DNA of 64,000 nucleotides from Catonia carolina (GCA_035578175.1 JAQMRL010000006.1:53401001-53465000), one strand, 5' to 3'; counted from the first letter of the stretch, positions 33,195 through 44,050 are shown. Made by a program: numbers and translations. The notes: a model not told the origin generated them from the letters alone.

Positions 33195-34100
33195 GATATG
33201 AAACACTCACAAGACTTTTTCTTGGCAATGTAAGTAATTAAAAATATAACCTTATTCTAATCGTGAGTAAATTACGTAAAATGAAATCAACCTTTGTTGA
33301 ACTTAAAAACACATAATCACTAATTGAAGCTAAACTAAGCTCTGTAAAATAAAATGTTTGAAATAAAAGTTTTATGTAGATTTTTAAATTTCTGTAACTG
33401 TGATTGTTGTTGTTGTTTAGATTAACAGCTGTAAGGTTGGTTTGAACCTCTAGTCTAGAGGTTTTACTAAGTAAAACGAAGAGTGAGGTGGTTTACAATT
33501 GCCTTCCTCACTGAGTACAAAAGTTACCTATGCTCATCAGCATGCCAGGCCCTCCGAAAAGTACCTACTTTCCACCCTGCAAATGACACCTTCATTTCAT
33601 TCACCACAGAGTCTGGCTGTATAATGAAATCCATAACTTTCAAAGGAGATAACTTTAACTAGTGTCTTTTTCACCTCTACCTCTTCTGTTTTTAAATAAC
33701 TCAGTCATATAATTGGCTAACCACGTGATAAGAAACAGAACTATTTTTTATAGCCCTGGAACTAGCAGATCGAGTGCAAATAAATTAACACTCCATTATG
33801 ATTATAATACATTTTTGTTGTTAAATGAATATTAAGGCCACAATCATAAAAAAATCCTGATATTTCCAATCCAAGTTTCAATTTCGGAGACATTTTATTC
33901 TTGAGATATTTTGTTCATTCACGCATATACAGACACACAGAGACTTACACGCATAGAACAATAGCTAAAACATTTTTTTGGGGGGTTCAGGAGTCCTGAA
34001 AACGTATATTTCCGGTAAAAACTCTACTTCAAAATAACTATGTAATAACAATACGTTTCTTCCCTATAAATTTATACAGAGTAAGAGAAATAAAAAATTA
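33195..34100 (+). mobile_element. HINE-like copy split by an AAC-SINE
   Basis: The left part (33195-33403) starts 'atgaaacactcacaag' and 'actttttcttggcaatg'. The right part (33798-34100) has 'attcttgagatattttgttc', a short CA tract and 'tatacagagtaagagaaa'. The middle and the 3' hairpin are eroded. Confidence 0.65.
33404..33797 (-). repeat. AAC-SINE copy 7, inserted in HINE-like element
   Basis: From (GTT)n to 'aacactcc'; the last ~15 bp of the usual 5' end are absent. Flanks 'tgtgatt' and 'tatgatt' may be a short diverged duplication. Confidence 0.85.
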
Positions 34101-34436
34101 AACAAACTGAACTACAGTAGAATCTCATTCTTAGTAACTAAGAAACTAAACAACAATGAGTAGTTATCGCTTTTACATAAAAAATGAACTTAGATAAATT
34201 TTTATCTCTATTTATTTATGTTTAACGTAGGGGATGTTATCATTTAGCCCTTATGTATGATAAAAATTAATTTACAAAAGGGGATAAAATATGAAGGGAG
34301 AAAGAACTCCCCTTTCTATCAACATGATTAAACGATGGATATTCAAAATAATCCATAAAATATAAAAAAATAAAATATAATAAATTGAATTTAGTTTAAT
34401 TGGGGGAGATATGAGTGATAATAAAACATCTGACAT
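34101..34436. other. Low-copy DNA downstream of candidate exon
   Basis: A pogo-like 'cagtagaatctcattc' at 34116 is the only TE-like word. Otherwise nothing is recognised. Confidence 0.35.
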
Positions 34437-34715
34437 CTATATAGGTCTACAGTACTGATGAAAAACTCCTATAATCTGCCTGTACCAAAAATAATTTAGT
34501 TTCAACTGGTACACAGGGTTTCCTTTCTTACATTCTGGAGTATAGTTCATTCCAATATCTTTAAAACTGCAGTTAACAATCGCTGGGCTTTGTTTTTTGG
34601 CTGGATACGTATTTATAGTTGCAAAAATCTGGTTCTGAAGAAATTTGTGTGATTCCCATATTACGGCCAATTTTCTTCTTACCACTTTACGGTATAAGTC
34701 CTCAATCTGTTCTAG
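34437..34715 (-). CDS. Candidate exon of an unidentified host gene
   Basis: The minus strand shows a strong splice acceptor: a pyrimidine run then CAG (34718-34716), and an open frame of 92 codons in phase 0 to a stop at 34437. It reads 'LEQIEDLYRKVVRRKLAVIW', later 'NQIFATINTYPAKKQ' and 'CSFKDIGMNYTPECKKGNP', a balanced composition unlike the surrounding repeats. No transposon motif is present. It may be a terminal exon, or the coding part may end at an unseen donor. I do not recognise the protein. The upstream exon is not identifiable here. Confidence 0.4.
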   Translation of the reverse strand, partial: LEQIEDLYRKVVRRKLAVIWESHKFLQNQIFATINTYPAKKQSPAIVNCSFKDIGMNYTPECKKGNPVYQLKLNYFWYRQIIGVFHQYCRPI

Positions 34716-35118
34716 CTGAAACAAAAAAAATAAAACTTAAAAACATGGCTTGCTCTGCTTGTACTGTTTTTGCTTCTCCCACTACTGTGCATATATATTA
34801 TTTCCCTATTGTCAATACAACTGTTAATCATCGGTAACCCGCTCCCTCTATCACAAACAGGCAGCTAGAGTTCCCCCTCTTCCCCAGTCTTCAGTTGGCG
34901 CATGCTCTTTGGCAATTTTTTACAATGTGTCTTCTGTTATAATTATTCCTTGGCTGTCCATTAAGCCTTTTATTTAAAGAAGAGTTAGGCACGGTGTGCA
35001 TACTTTGGAATCGGCGTGCATCCGCGCATTAAACCGGATTCCCGGATCAACGTCGGCACATATAGCACCCACCCTGATCTCCACCTTAATCTCGATCTCA
35101 GTAGTTGTTAGAAGCGCG

Positions 35119-35275
35119 TTGTTGTTGTTGTTGTTCTTCTTCTTCTTCTTCTTCTCCTCCTCCTCCTGCTCCTCCTCCTCCTTCTCCTCCTCGTTCTCCT
35201 CCTCCTTCTCCTCCTCCTCCTTCTTTTCTTCTTTTTTTCTTCTTCTTCTTTTTCTTTTTCTTCTCTTCCTTCTAG
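35119..35275. repeat. GTT/CTT/CTC microsatellite
   Basis: Trinucleotide pyrimidine tract within the Harbinger relic. The poly-Ser/Phe frame over it is an artefact. Confidence 0.9.
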
Positions 35276-35429
35276 GCTTAGGCAGTCGCCTGTTCCGAAC
35301 TCACAAACTTGAAACTCTTAGCTCATATCCATGCTTTCCGAGGTCGTCCCACATCTCTCCATTCAACCGGTGCATATCGGTGTACTTGGAGGGGTATTCT
35401 GCGATCCGGCATTGTGTTTATGTGTGCTG

Positions 35430-35740
35430 AAATGTCTGACAGTTCGAGTGACGAGGAGGATATTATGTTGGCAATTGCTGCCTACGAATTAACTATATAA
35501 AACCTAGGGTTTGGGTACATAATATTAATTTCAAGAGAGAGGAATGTGGTTAATTTTTTTAAGTTATATTTTCTCGATTTACTACAGAATGAAGAGAAAT
35601 TCTTGAAGTATTTTAGGATGATAAACACCAAGTTTTTTGAGCTGGTTGAACTCTTGCCTTTACAGAAGAAAGATACGAGTTTTAGAAAGTCTGTTTCACC
35701 ACAGGAGCGACTAGTTGTAACTCTGAAGTCAGTCTAGTGA
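35430..35740 (+). pseudogene. HARBI1-like transposase N-terminal remnant
   Basis: After 'MSDSSSDEEDIMLAIAAYEL' a stop and frame change follow. The shifted frame gives 'PRVWVHNINFKREECG', then 'LLQNEEKFLKYFRMINTKFF' and 'KKDTSFRKSVSPQERLVVTL'. This order (acidic N-terminus, W-V-H-x-x-N, EEKF-x-x-YFRM, FR-S-x-x-P-x-ERL) is that of PIF/Harbinger nucleases. The catalytic DDE domain is missing after 35740. At least two lesions make it inactive. Confidence 0.75.
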
Positions 35741-36004
35741 CTCCTCACACTCACCACTCCATACCCCCTCAGCATTAGCATTTCCTTCCAAAATCGCCTA
35801 GCGGAGCGAAAGCTTCCGATTCCGAAGCAAAATGCCCAGCCGATTCCGAAGCAGTGCGCACCATGACTAAGAATCATTTCTTGGGAGTTAAAAATATTGT
35901 TTTATCTTTTGTTGTTAATAAACTATAAAGTCCTGGATTTCAGAAACTTCTACTTCCATAATGTACTGTAAGTCACTTGGGGATTTGTGATCAATCTAAC
36001 TTAG

Positions 36005-36178
36005 TCTTTTCTTCTTCTTCTTATCTTCTCCTGCTCCTTCTCCTTCTCCTTCTCCTTTTCTTTCTTCTCCTCCTCCTTCTTCTTCTTCTTCTCCTCCTTC
36101 TCCTCCTCTTCCTCCTTCTCCTCCTCCTCCTCCTTCTCCTTCTTCTCCTTCTCCTTCTTCTTTTTCTTCTTCTTCTTT
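36005..36178. repeat. CTT/CTC microsatellite
   Basis: Second long pyrimidine trinucleotide tract, just right of the Harbinger relic. Poly-Leu and poly-Arg frames across it are artefacts. Confidence 0.92.
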
Positions 36179-36689
36179 GGATTTGTGAGGTCAATCTAAC
36201 AGTCTCCATACGTTTTTGTACGTCCTGTACTATTAATTCTACTTATAGGATACAAACATGTATATGATAAACAGCTGAGCTGATTGTTTGATAGTAGTTG
36301 ACAAGTAAATAGATGTGATGTGGTGGAGAGGTCAATCTTATTTCATATGCGGGAGATAGAAAAATTTATTTACAGTGAAGTGGTGGATGGTTTATACAAA
36401 AGCTCCTTTAAAGAAGCTCCTTTTACACGGTCATATGTAGAACAAAATCGGACGTTTATTCATGAACTAAATGCATTGTACACGGTTTCATATATCACAG
36501 ATATTGTACTCAAGTCACGAGTTTGGCTTTGTTCGCAACGAGGGGTAAAGGGAGAAAATCATCAGTGCTCATGCGCGACTGCTTTAATTTCAGTACAACA
36601 AACACAACAAGTTATACTATTCCCAGAGAATATACAATATATCGCGGAACCTTTTGTAGGTTAATTGTACGAATATAACTGTTTGTTAC
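36179..36689. other. Unassigned DNA with a 114-codon open frame
   Basis: The plus-strand frame 36320-36664 begins 'MVERSILFHMREIEKFIYSE' and includes 'SFKEAPFTRSYVEQNRTF'. I recognise no domain and see no splice or promoter support. It may be coding, decayed or accidental. Confidence 0.25.
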
Positions 36690-36978
36690 CTTAAGCAGAA
36701 AAGTGTATACAATCAAATTTATAGGAAATTAAAAGATCTACAGCTTTTATTTAGAGCATTTTTCTCTGCAGAGCCTAGTTTAGCGTAAACAAGTGATTTT
36801 CCGTATTTTTAAGCCAAACTGAGGTTGATTTTCATTTTGCGTCTTTCACTTAAAATAAGGTTATGTTTTTTGAGGTTAGTTTTTGTTTATTTCTAATGTT
36901 TTATTACTAATGTTAGGTTATATTGCTCTTTCCATTTGCAAGATAAAGTCGTGTGAGTGTTTCACACCAGATTTTTTA
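36690..36978 (-). mobile_element. HINE-like 5'-end fragment
   Basis: Family blocks 'aagtgtatacaatcaaattt', 'ctctgcagagcctagtttag' and 'gtgagtgtttcacaccagat' occur in reverse orientation. The 13-bp motif is degraded to 'tgcaagataaagt'. Confidence 0.6.
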
Positions 36979-37037
36979 AATATTATCATACCTCTCCTGA
37001 AATTCTTCCACGCCCCCCTCCAAGTTAAGAACCACTG
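36979..37037. mobile_element. hAT terminal fragment
   Basis: Ends 'aagttaagaaccactg', the complement of the common hAT start 'cagtggttcttaactt'. No partner end. Confidence 0.35.
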
Positions 37038-37141
37038 CCTTAAAATTATAATCACTGCTCAGATTTACTTAAGGAGCGACTTCTGTAATTTGTTTAACGA
37101 AATGGAAAACCGAGCGGAATTGTAATATTCCTGTTTTATCT

Positions 37142-37535
37142 GTTGTTTAGGTCAACAGCCGAAAGGCTGGTTTGAACCTCTAGAGGTTTTACTAAGTAAA
37201 ACGAGGAGTGAGGTGGTTTACCGTTGCCTTCCTCACTGAGTGGAAAAGTACGCTTATCAGCATGCCGGGGGCCCTCCGAAAAGCACATATTTTCCACTCT
37301 GTAAATGACACCTTCACTTCATTCACCACAGGGTCTGGCTGTACAATGAAATTCATTACTTTCAGAGGAGATAACTCTGATTAGTGTCTTTTACACTTCT
37401 ACCTCTTCTGTTCTTAAATGATTCAGTCATTTAATTGGCTGACCATGTGATAAGAAACAGAACTATTTATTTTAGCCCTGCAACGAACAGATTGAGTGTA
37501 AATAATTTGACACTCCACCTGGCTGTTATGGGCAG
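37142..37535 (-). repeat. AAC-SINE copy 8, full length
   Basis: Flanked by a perfect 12-bp duplication 'cctgttttatct' (37130-37141, 37536-37547). Carries the 3' hairpin and tail on the left. Confidence 0.93.
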
Positions 37536-37547
37536 CCTGTTTTATCT

Positions 37548-37996
37548 ACAGATATTATAAATAACCGTCCGTACAAGTCCGAGCCCGTGTGCAGGGAACT
37601 TTTTCAAATGATTTGGCTGACGCATAATGAAAATGAGAGAGCTGGTAGAAGTGGGTTCAGTATTATTGTCCCCTCATTCATCTGTCTATATATATACAGA
37701 CACACACACACGCACACACACATTATAATGCACACTTAAATCATCATCGCTGTGTGACTTGAGACAAATTCAGATGAATAAGTTGGCGCTATATGCAGTG
37801 CAGTCTATCAACTTATAAAATAGGCTGTTCCGTACCATTAAGACGACTGCTATGAATGTGACCTCTAATCTGAATAACTAGAAAAATATTAGATAAACGA
37901 AGTGACAAAAATACTTTTCGAGGTGGAAACGAGGTTAAAAATCAGCAGTTTTTATATTTATGGAAGACGCTGTCAATTTCTTGAACTGGTTGAGAT
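37548..37996. other. Nothing recognised except a short (AC)n tract
   Basis: An AC microsatellite lies at 37697-37722. No gene. Confidence 0.5.
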
Positions 37997-38007
37997 ATTA
38001 AAACAGT

Positions 38008-38413
38008 GTTGTTGTTGTTGTTTAGGTCAGCGAAAAGGCTGGTTTGAACCTGTAGAGATGTTTTACGTAGAAAAACGAGGAGTGAGGTGGTTTACAATTG
38101 CCTTCCTCACTGAATGGAAAAGTACGCTTATCAGCATGCCGGGCCTTCTAAAAAGCACATATTTTCCACTCTGAAAATGACACCTTCACTTCCTTCACCA
38201 CAGGGTCTAGCTGTAAGTTATAATGAAATTCATTACTTTCAGAGGAGATAGCTCTGATTAGTGTCTTTTACACCTCTACCTCTTCTGTTCTTTAATGATT
38301 CAGTCATTTAACTGGCTAACCATGTGATAAGAAACAAAACTATTTATTTTAGCCCTGCATTGAACAGATTGAGTGTAAATAATTTGACACTCCACCTGTC
38401 TGTTATGGGCAAC
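38008..38413 (-). repeat. AAC-SINE copy 9, full length
   Basis: Perfect 11-bp duplication 'attaaaacagt' (37997-38007, 38414-38424), with a longer (GTT)n tail. The hairpin is altered by a deletion ('gtcagcgaaaaggctgg'). Confidence 0.92.
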
Positions 38414-38594
38414 ATTAAAACAGTACTATATTTGAATGACAAAGGTTTTAAAGATATTCATTGCGGATATTGAAGAGCTGATAGAAGCTGGAGGAGAAGG
38501 AGGAAGAGGAGAAGAAATAGGAGGAGAAGATAAAAAATAAGGAGAGGTGATAGTGATGATGAGGGAAGAGGAAAAAATGTAATTCATTTTATTG

Positions 38595-38812
38595 ACTACA
38601 CTAAAATATAAAAATATTGGCAAGGAATATAAAATGAAAATATCAGCAAGGAAAACGAAGATAATGGCGTTCACTGGTAAAGACCCAGTTCGCTCGAAAA
38701 TAGTGCTTCATGGACAGGATTCTGGAACAAGTTACCCATTTCATATACCTGTGCTTCGATATCACATACGAAGCTGATAAAGAAATTTTGAAATATTTGA
38801 AAAAATATATAT
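38595..38812 (+). pseudogene. LINE reverse transcriptase fragment
   Basis: Reads 'KISARKTKIMAFTGKDPVRS', then after a frameshift 'ILEQVTHFIYLCFDITYEAD', then 'KEILKYLKKY'. This is the segment just after the YADD box in the family at 17224. Short and inactive. Confidence 0.7.
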
Positions 38813-38837
38813 ATATATTTAAAAATTTTGAAATTTT

Positions 38838-38879
38838 GGTTCAAACCAACCTTTCAGCGGATGACCTAAACAACAACAA
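38838..38879 (+). repeat. AAC-SINE 3' fragment
   Basis: Only the last ~42 bp: 'ggttcaaaccaacctttcag', then 'cggatgacctaaacaacaac'. It joins a SINE-T2 fragment directly. Confidence 0.75.
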
Positions 38880-39010
38880 CGTGTGTACGTTGTAATCTGC
38901 TCAATTTAGAACAATAAGCAACCCCAATGAGATGAGGATGATATTATGACGTGTAAATGAGGTGTATTCTAGTACAGACTGAGGCCGACCATCCCCGGGA
39001 AAGTATGGGG
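38880..39010 (-). repeat. SINE-T2 fragment
   Basis: Contains 'gtacgttgtaatctgctcaa', 'atgagatgaggatgat' and 'tgtaaatgaggtgtattc'. The inner half of the SINE is missing. Confidence 0.7.
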
Positions 39011-39024
39011 TATTTCAAGTACTT

Positions 39025-39108
39025 TTTTCTGTATGAACATAGGTTACATTTTTCATTATTTACATTGGCAAGGGAAATTCGTGTGAGTGTTTCATACCAG
39101 ATTTTTAT
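39025..39108 (-). repeat. HINE-like end fragment
   Basis: 'acattggcaagggaaattcg', then 'tgtgagtgtttcataccaga', one end of the HINE-like family. Confidence 0.6.
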
Positions 39109-40035
39109 ATATAGAACCAATGTCCGAAGGTTTTTATGAATTTCAGGGGCAACTTCTATCCAGTACTTTAAGAAAATCGTAAAAAGCGGTACAGAAAAGA
39201 GGGGTGAACACAGAATAAATGGCGTTTAACTTAATTAACATTAAAAATAAAAATTAGTTAAGAAGAAGTATTACGTCTAGTTCATAGTAATTAAAAAACA
39301 AACACTGCAGAAAATTATTTTTTTTTTTAGATTTTAATTGTTTAAAATTCATGAATGACGTACGGTTTTTAAATCCGTTTTTAGAATGAGGAATACCACA
39401 ATATAAGTTTTAAGTACACGTTAAAAACAAAACAATTTTAGAACAGGAAGAACAATATAGCCTAAAAACAAGGTCAAAAATAATGAAAGGGTTTCTTATT
39501 TTTTCATTTGTCTTCGTATTTTATTTTTATTTTATTTTTTTGCAACAAATTAAACGAAAACATATGTTTTTGTTGTACGTTTGATTATTTTTCGGTATTA
39601 AAAAAACAATAAAAAAAATCTGGGCTAACGAAATGTAAAACATAATTTAAAATTTAACGCAGTTCATCAACTAAATTTGACCACTTTATGGTGGTAAACT
39701 TTTACGATTTTTCTGATGTTTTTTTTTTATTGTATTTTGTTGGCAAAAAATAAAAACCTATAAATGTATATGTATAATAATATATGACCTGCCTTCAAAG
39801 TAATAAAAATCCTTTAAAAAGACAATAAAAATTTAACGAAATTATTTATAGGTTAACCATACCCCGCCCCCTATTTTATGACATTTATTTCAAAGAACAC
39901 TAATCAAAGAAAGTAATAAAAAAGTATATTAAAATAAAACTTCCGTAATATTTCTTTGCCCTGCTATAAATAATAATTATTTTAAAATTTATTAAATAGC
40001 CTTTGGTTACTGGTGAAAGGGTAATTTAAAAAGTT
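39109..40035. other. AT-rich DNA, nothing recognised
   Basis: Long A/T runs; no frames of note. Confidence 0.5.
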
Positions 40036-40175
40036 AAGTAAAACTTGTTGAGCAAGTTAATTGGTAGGATAACCAGTTGATATCCATGACTAATTAAATA
40101 TCCCTGTTCAAATTCAAACCGATACAAACGAACAAAGTCTGTGAGAAACTTAGTTGGTTGTCAAAGATATGAAAA
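40036..40175 (+). repeat. SINE-T4 copy 3, decayed
   Basis: Words 'gttgagcaagttaattgg', 'accagttgatatccatga' and 'ccctgttcaaattcaaac' match copies 1 and 2 in order. Confidence 0.45.
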
Positions 40176-40338
40176 TATCGTTGACACAAAAACTTTTTTA
40201 AGGTTTTTCTAGAGAAAATTTAGTTTCAGAAGATTACATATCCATAGAGTATTCCATAAAATACTAAATAAAATTTTAGATTTTGAGAGCTAAGAAGAAT
40301 ATTACTAAAGGATTTTGATGCTCTTCGTAATTTTTACG

Positions 40339-40453
40339 AATAAAATAACAAAAAAATCAAGCTTTAAAACGAGCCATACCAGAAATGTTTATTTCTTACT
40401 TGATGAGATACGTGGTTCCAAACACAGGCTTCGTCTTTCATTATTTACGTACT
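40339..40453 (+). mobile_element. 3' fragment of the MITE at 22064, empty SINE site
   Basis: Matches 22500-22597 joined to 22781-22802 and ends 'tctttcattatttacgtact'. It carries 'aaacacaggcttcgtc' once, the unfilled form of the SINE-T1 target. Confidence 0.7.
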
Positions 40454-40504
40454 ATTTGTCTCGGGCATTTTGATTGAAAGCGCCACATTATTTCTATATT
40501 CAAT

Positions 40505-40768
40505 GAACTAGCTGTAACCTTACAGCTCCAACCCTTAAGTCCAAACTGGTTTTGAGTATTGGGCTTACCTTTACAATTTTATTAATAATTTAATCTTTTT
40601 TTTCTAATTCTACTACTAATCATTGCCACCTCATAATCAGCATCATTATCATTTCTATCATGGCCATCGTCATCTTCAGCTTCAACTTCAACAACTTCAT
40701 ATTTCAAGATATTAATTCACAATACATCAAGTTTGGTTTTATTTTATTTTATTCTTCACAGTTTAGTT
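40505..40768 (+). repeat. 260-bp direct repeat, left copy
   Basis: Begins 'gaactagctgtaacc' and ends '...cacagtttagtt'. The same sequence, differing at roughly 5% of sites, lies at 41164-41423. Together they exactly enclose an AAC-SINE. Confidence 0.9.
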
Positions 40769-41163
40769 CTGCCCTTAACAGACACGTGGAGTGTCAATTT
40801 ATTTACACTCAATCTGTTCGTTGCAGGGCTAAAATAAATAGTTCTGTTTCTTATCACATGGTCAGTCAATTAAATGACTGAATCAGTTAAGAACAGAAGA
40901 GATAGAGGTGTAAAAGACACTAATCAGAGTTATCTTCTCTGAAAGTAATGAATTTCATTGTACAGCCAGACCCTGTGGTGAATGAAGTGAAGGTGTCATT
41001 TACAGAGTGGAAAATATGTGCTTTTCAAAGGGCCCGGCATGCTGATAAGCGCACTTTTCCACTCAGTGAGGAAGGCAATGGTAAACCACCTCACTCCTCG
41101 TTTTACTTAGTAACACCTCTAGAGGTTCAAACCAGCCTTTCGGCTGTTGACCTAAACAACAAC
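40769..41163 (+). repeat. AAC-SINE copy 11 between two 260-bp repeats
   Basis: Full length from 'ctgcccttaacagacacg' to the tail '...gacctaaacaacaac'. No short flanking duplication is seen. Instead both flanks are the ~260-bp direct repeat. Confidence 0.9.
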
Positions 41164-41423
41164 GAACTAGCTGTACTTTTACAGCTCCAACCCTCAAGTC
41201 CAAACTGGTTTTGAGTATTGGGCTTACCTATACGATTTTATTAATAATTTAATCTTTTTTCTTCTAATTCTACTACTAATCATTGTCACCTCATAATCAG
41301 CATCATTATCATCTCTATCATGGTCATCGTCATCTTCAGCTTCAACTTCAACAACTTCATATTTCAAGATATTAATTCACAATACATCAAGCTTGGTTTT
41401 ATTTTATTCTTCACTGTTTAGTT
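41164..41423 (+). repeat. 260-bp direct repeat, right copy
   Basis: Starts 'gaactagctgtactttta' and ends '...cactgtttagtt'. It lacks about 5 bp of a 'tttta' stutter present in the left copy. Confidence 0.9.
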
Positions 41424-41892
41424 ATTTTTTAAACACAGTACTGAGTGTGGTTATTTTAAGAGTGTGGTTTAATTTTAAGAACATTACTAAAATTGTTCTC
41501 ATCTTTGCTTTAAGTTTATTAATTACCTTTATAACACTGATTGCAAAAGAATTCCACTGTTAAAAAAGGAATATTATGCTTTCAAAAACTTCTTTTGTGA
41601 TTAATTTTTCAATCTAGAACTATACACTATTGAATTACACAGCTAGAACTATACACTATACAAAGTTTTACACAGCTCAAGGAGAATCAACTCACACTGC
41701 TGTATCTATATCGGTTGAGTAGTAATTTTAACTTCGTGTTAAAAAAACAAAATTTCCCTTTTTTAGAAAAAATTACCAGACATTAACAATTGGGTAATAG
41801 GACCAAAATCTCACTCTGTGTAAGAGAAACTGGTCCAACCATTTACTTCGCATGCTAGCACACAGAATTCTTCTGCGAGAATCGAAACATAA
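41424..41892. other. Nothing recognised
   Basis: No gene or repeat end could be supported. Confidence 0.45.
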
Positions 41893-42144
41893 ACCTATAA
41901 CTTAACGAATTAGAGACTGCAGATGAAGGACCATAGTAACCTAGATCCCAGCTCAGAGCCAATTGACTTTTGTTAATCGTATCCTGCGTTGTCACGTTGT
42001 GGTCCAGCTGTGGATGACAGCTTAACAAAAAGTCAGCTGGAGTTCGGTGAAACAGAATGTGAAGTAACGAAGGGGCAACCTCACACCCGACCTTGGCTGT
42101 TATTGGCTAGATCTCATCTGCAGTCTTTAGTTCGTTGGGGTATA
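41893..42144 (+). repeat. REP4 copy 1
   Basis: About 250 bp matching 45918-46156 ('gttgtcacgttgtg', 'ggggcaacctcacacccgac', 'cttggctgttattggctaga'). Nature unknown; it could be part of a LINE 3' region, since a LINE-like tail follows here. Confidence 0.7.
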
Positions 42145-42232
42145 GAGAGAAGCGAGGCTTGGGAAGACCTAAAAAGAGATGGATGCTGGAACAGGCCATT
42201 GAGCCTAATCCTTGACAGATGATGATGATAAT
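42145..42232 (+). mobile_element. LINE 3'-end fragment
   Basis: Reads 'RLGRPKKRWMLEQAIEPNP' and stop, then GATGATGATGATAAT. The GRPKKRW motif and (GAT)n tail are typical of insect LINE 3' ends, as in the element at 17224. Confidence 0.6.
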
Positions 42233-43096
42233 GACCTTGCTTTATTTAAATTTAAACTTGTAGGTAATGTTATATAAAAGTAAAAAATTAATGTACGCTT
42301 ATTCAATGTAATATTTGTGGTTTTTTCAGTACAACATAAAATTGTGTAAGGGGGCGTGCTCCGTTTGATCTAAATGATCAGAAAGTTAAAGAATTAGTGA
42401 TGACGGACGGAGTCAGTGAGGTCTTTTTCATTTATTCATACAGATTTCGAAATCTTAAGAAATTTATAAATATATTTGCAATTTACAAAAAATAAATAAC
42501 AAACATAGATTTTTTATTAATACATAACGTAGAATTATAGAAAATATTATAATAAAACACGTAGGATCATGTTGAAGTACATTCATCTATGACGTCACAG
42601 AGCAAACATTATAGTGATTTCTTTAGACGAAAATACAGTACTGGAAGTATTTAATAGCAAAAGTCACGTTTCACGATTTTTGTTAACTTTAATGTCTATT
42701 ATTACTTGTATTATTAATAAATAATAAATAGATAAATAATTATTAATTTATCTGCGTCGCTTCTGAATGAATTTCTAGGTTAATAATACGTTATTGTATG
42801 TATTGAATATTAATTATTTATGACGTCACTAATTTAATTCGTCATCGAAAAATAATTACTCATATCAATCAAATTCATCCATGTGAATTTAATTGTAATT
42901 ATTGGTATTTTTATAATAATTATTAATTAATTAATTTTAATCTACCTGTATACGAGTATTATAAAGAAGTAACGTTTTTTTGTTCGTACGAGGTAACCTT
43001 AGAAACTACTCGACCGATTTCAAAAATTATTTTACTGTTGGAAAGCTTAGAGCTTCCTGAGTAATTTAGGCTTCATCGCATTACTTAATTTTATAA
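42233..43096. other. AT-rich DNA with two TGACGTCA palindromes
   Basis: 'tatgacgtcac' occurs near 42590 and 42820, possible CRE-like sites without context. At 43010-43070, 'ccgatttcaaaaatt' and 'ggaaagctt' recall the ends of Helitron-like repeats. No gene. Confidence 0.35.
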
Positions 43097-44050
43097 TTTT
43101 TACTTTCTCTTGCCTATATGAATATATAGGAAGGAAAGTATTGTTTTCATGTCGATTTTTCGAAATCGAGTTTTCACCGGATCTATACGTTTTCAGACCC
43201 CCTGAATCCAAAAAACATGTTTTTAGCGATTGGTCTGTGTGTGTGTCTGTGTGTCTGTGTGTGTGTGTGTGGAACAGAATATCTCAAGAACGGAACATCG
43301 TACGAACTTGAAACTTGAAACTTAAGTTACATACCACTACCGGACGCGACACGAACATTTTCATCAAAATCGGTCAACCGGAAGTAGTAGTTTATTCGTA
43401 TAATTTTTCAGTTTTTTGCGATTTTCTCAAAAACTGGTCCTACGATTTTTTTTAAAATCGCCTATTTTACTCAATTTTTTATTCTCTACAAGATAGGGTA
43501 GGCGCCATGTCTGCTGAAATTCTCGGTGAGGCTCTTTTCACGTAAAAACGTTGTTTTTTTAAGATTACGGCTTTAATTTAAATTTTAGCGCAAAAACTTA
43601 TATAATAAAAGTTGTAGAGAATTTAAAAACCTACAACTTATGTTTCAAACATTTTTTTGTATTACGCTTAGTTTAGCGGTAATTTGCGATTTTCTGTTTT
43701 TTTTCTCACGAAAACGTGAGAAAAATCGATTTTTTTAACATTTCGGTCTTAGTATGCATTTTACGACAAAAGTGTATATAATAAAAGTTATAGAAAATTA
43801 AAAGATCTACAACTTTTGTTTAGAGAATTTTTCTCTACAGAGCCTAGTTTAGCGTGAAAGTGTGATTTTCCGTTTTTTTAAGCCAAATTGAGTTCGATTT
43901 TCATTTTGCGTCTTCCACTCATGATTAAAATAAGGTTATGTTTTTGAGGTTAGTTTTTGTTCATTTCTAATGTTTTAATACTAATGTTAGGTTTATTGTT
44001 AATTATTTGCATTGGCAAGAGAAAGTTGTGTGTTTCACACCAGATTTTTT
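43097..44050 (-). mobile_element. HINE-like element, complete copy 2
   Basis: Reverse of 18622-19615 over its whole length, 954 bp. The same 13-bp inverted repeats lie at 43102-43114 and 44024-44036. It has a GT tract at 43228-43272 and a terminal hairpin at 43113-43130. The two complete copies share their ends and order, which fixes the family limits. Confidence 0.65.

Larger units (their letters stand above)
34988..35867 (+). mobile_element. PIF/Harbinger element relic
   Basis: The left end 'ggcacggtgtgcatactttg' followed by 'gaatcggcgtgcat' pairs with the right end (complement 'gtcatggtgcgcactgcttc', 'ggaatcgg'). TTA (34985-34987) and TAA (35868-35870) flank it, near the 3-bp target of this superfamily. 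Inside are a CTT/CTC microsatellite (35119-35275) and the start of a HARBI-like transposase. Confidence 0.65.

Noticed and set aside
36020..36209. Poly-Arg and poly-Leu open frames, and the poly-Ser frame at 34996-35430
   Set aside because: They are translations of CTT/CTC microsatellites, not genes.
40505..41423. TRIM/LTR interpretation of the 260-bp repeats flanking an insert
   Set aside because: The interior is a known AAC-SINE, and the repeats lack TG...CA ends, a primer binding site and a flanking duplication.
42590..42830. Two TGACGTCA palindromes as CRE enhancer sites
   Set aside because: Eight-base words without a promoter or gene nearby; no support for function.
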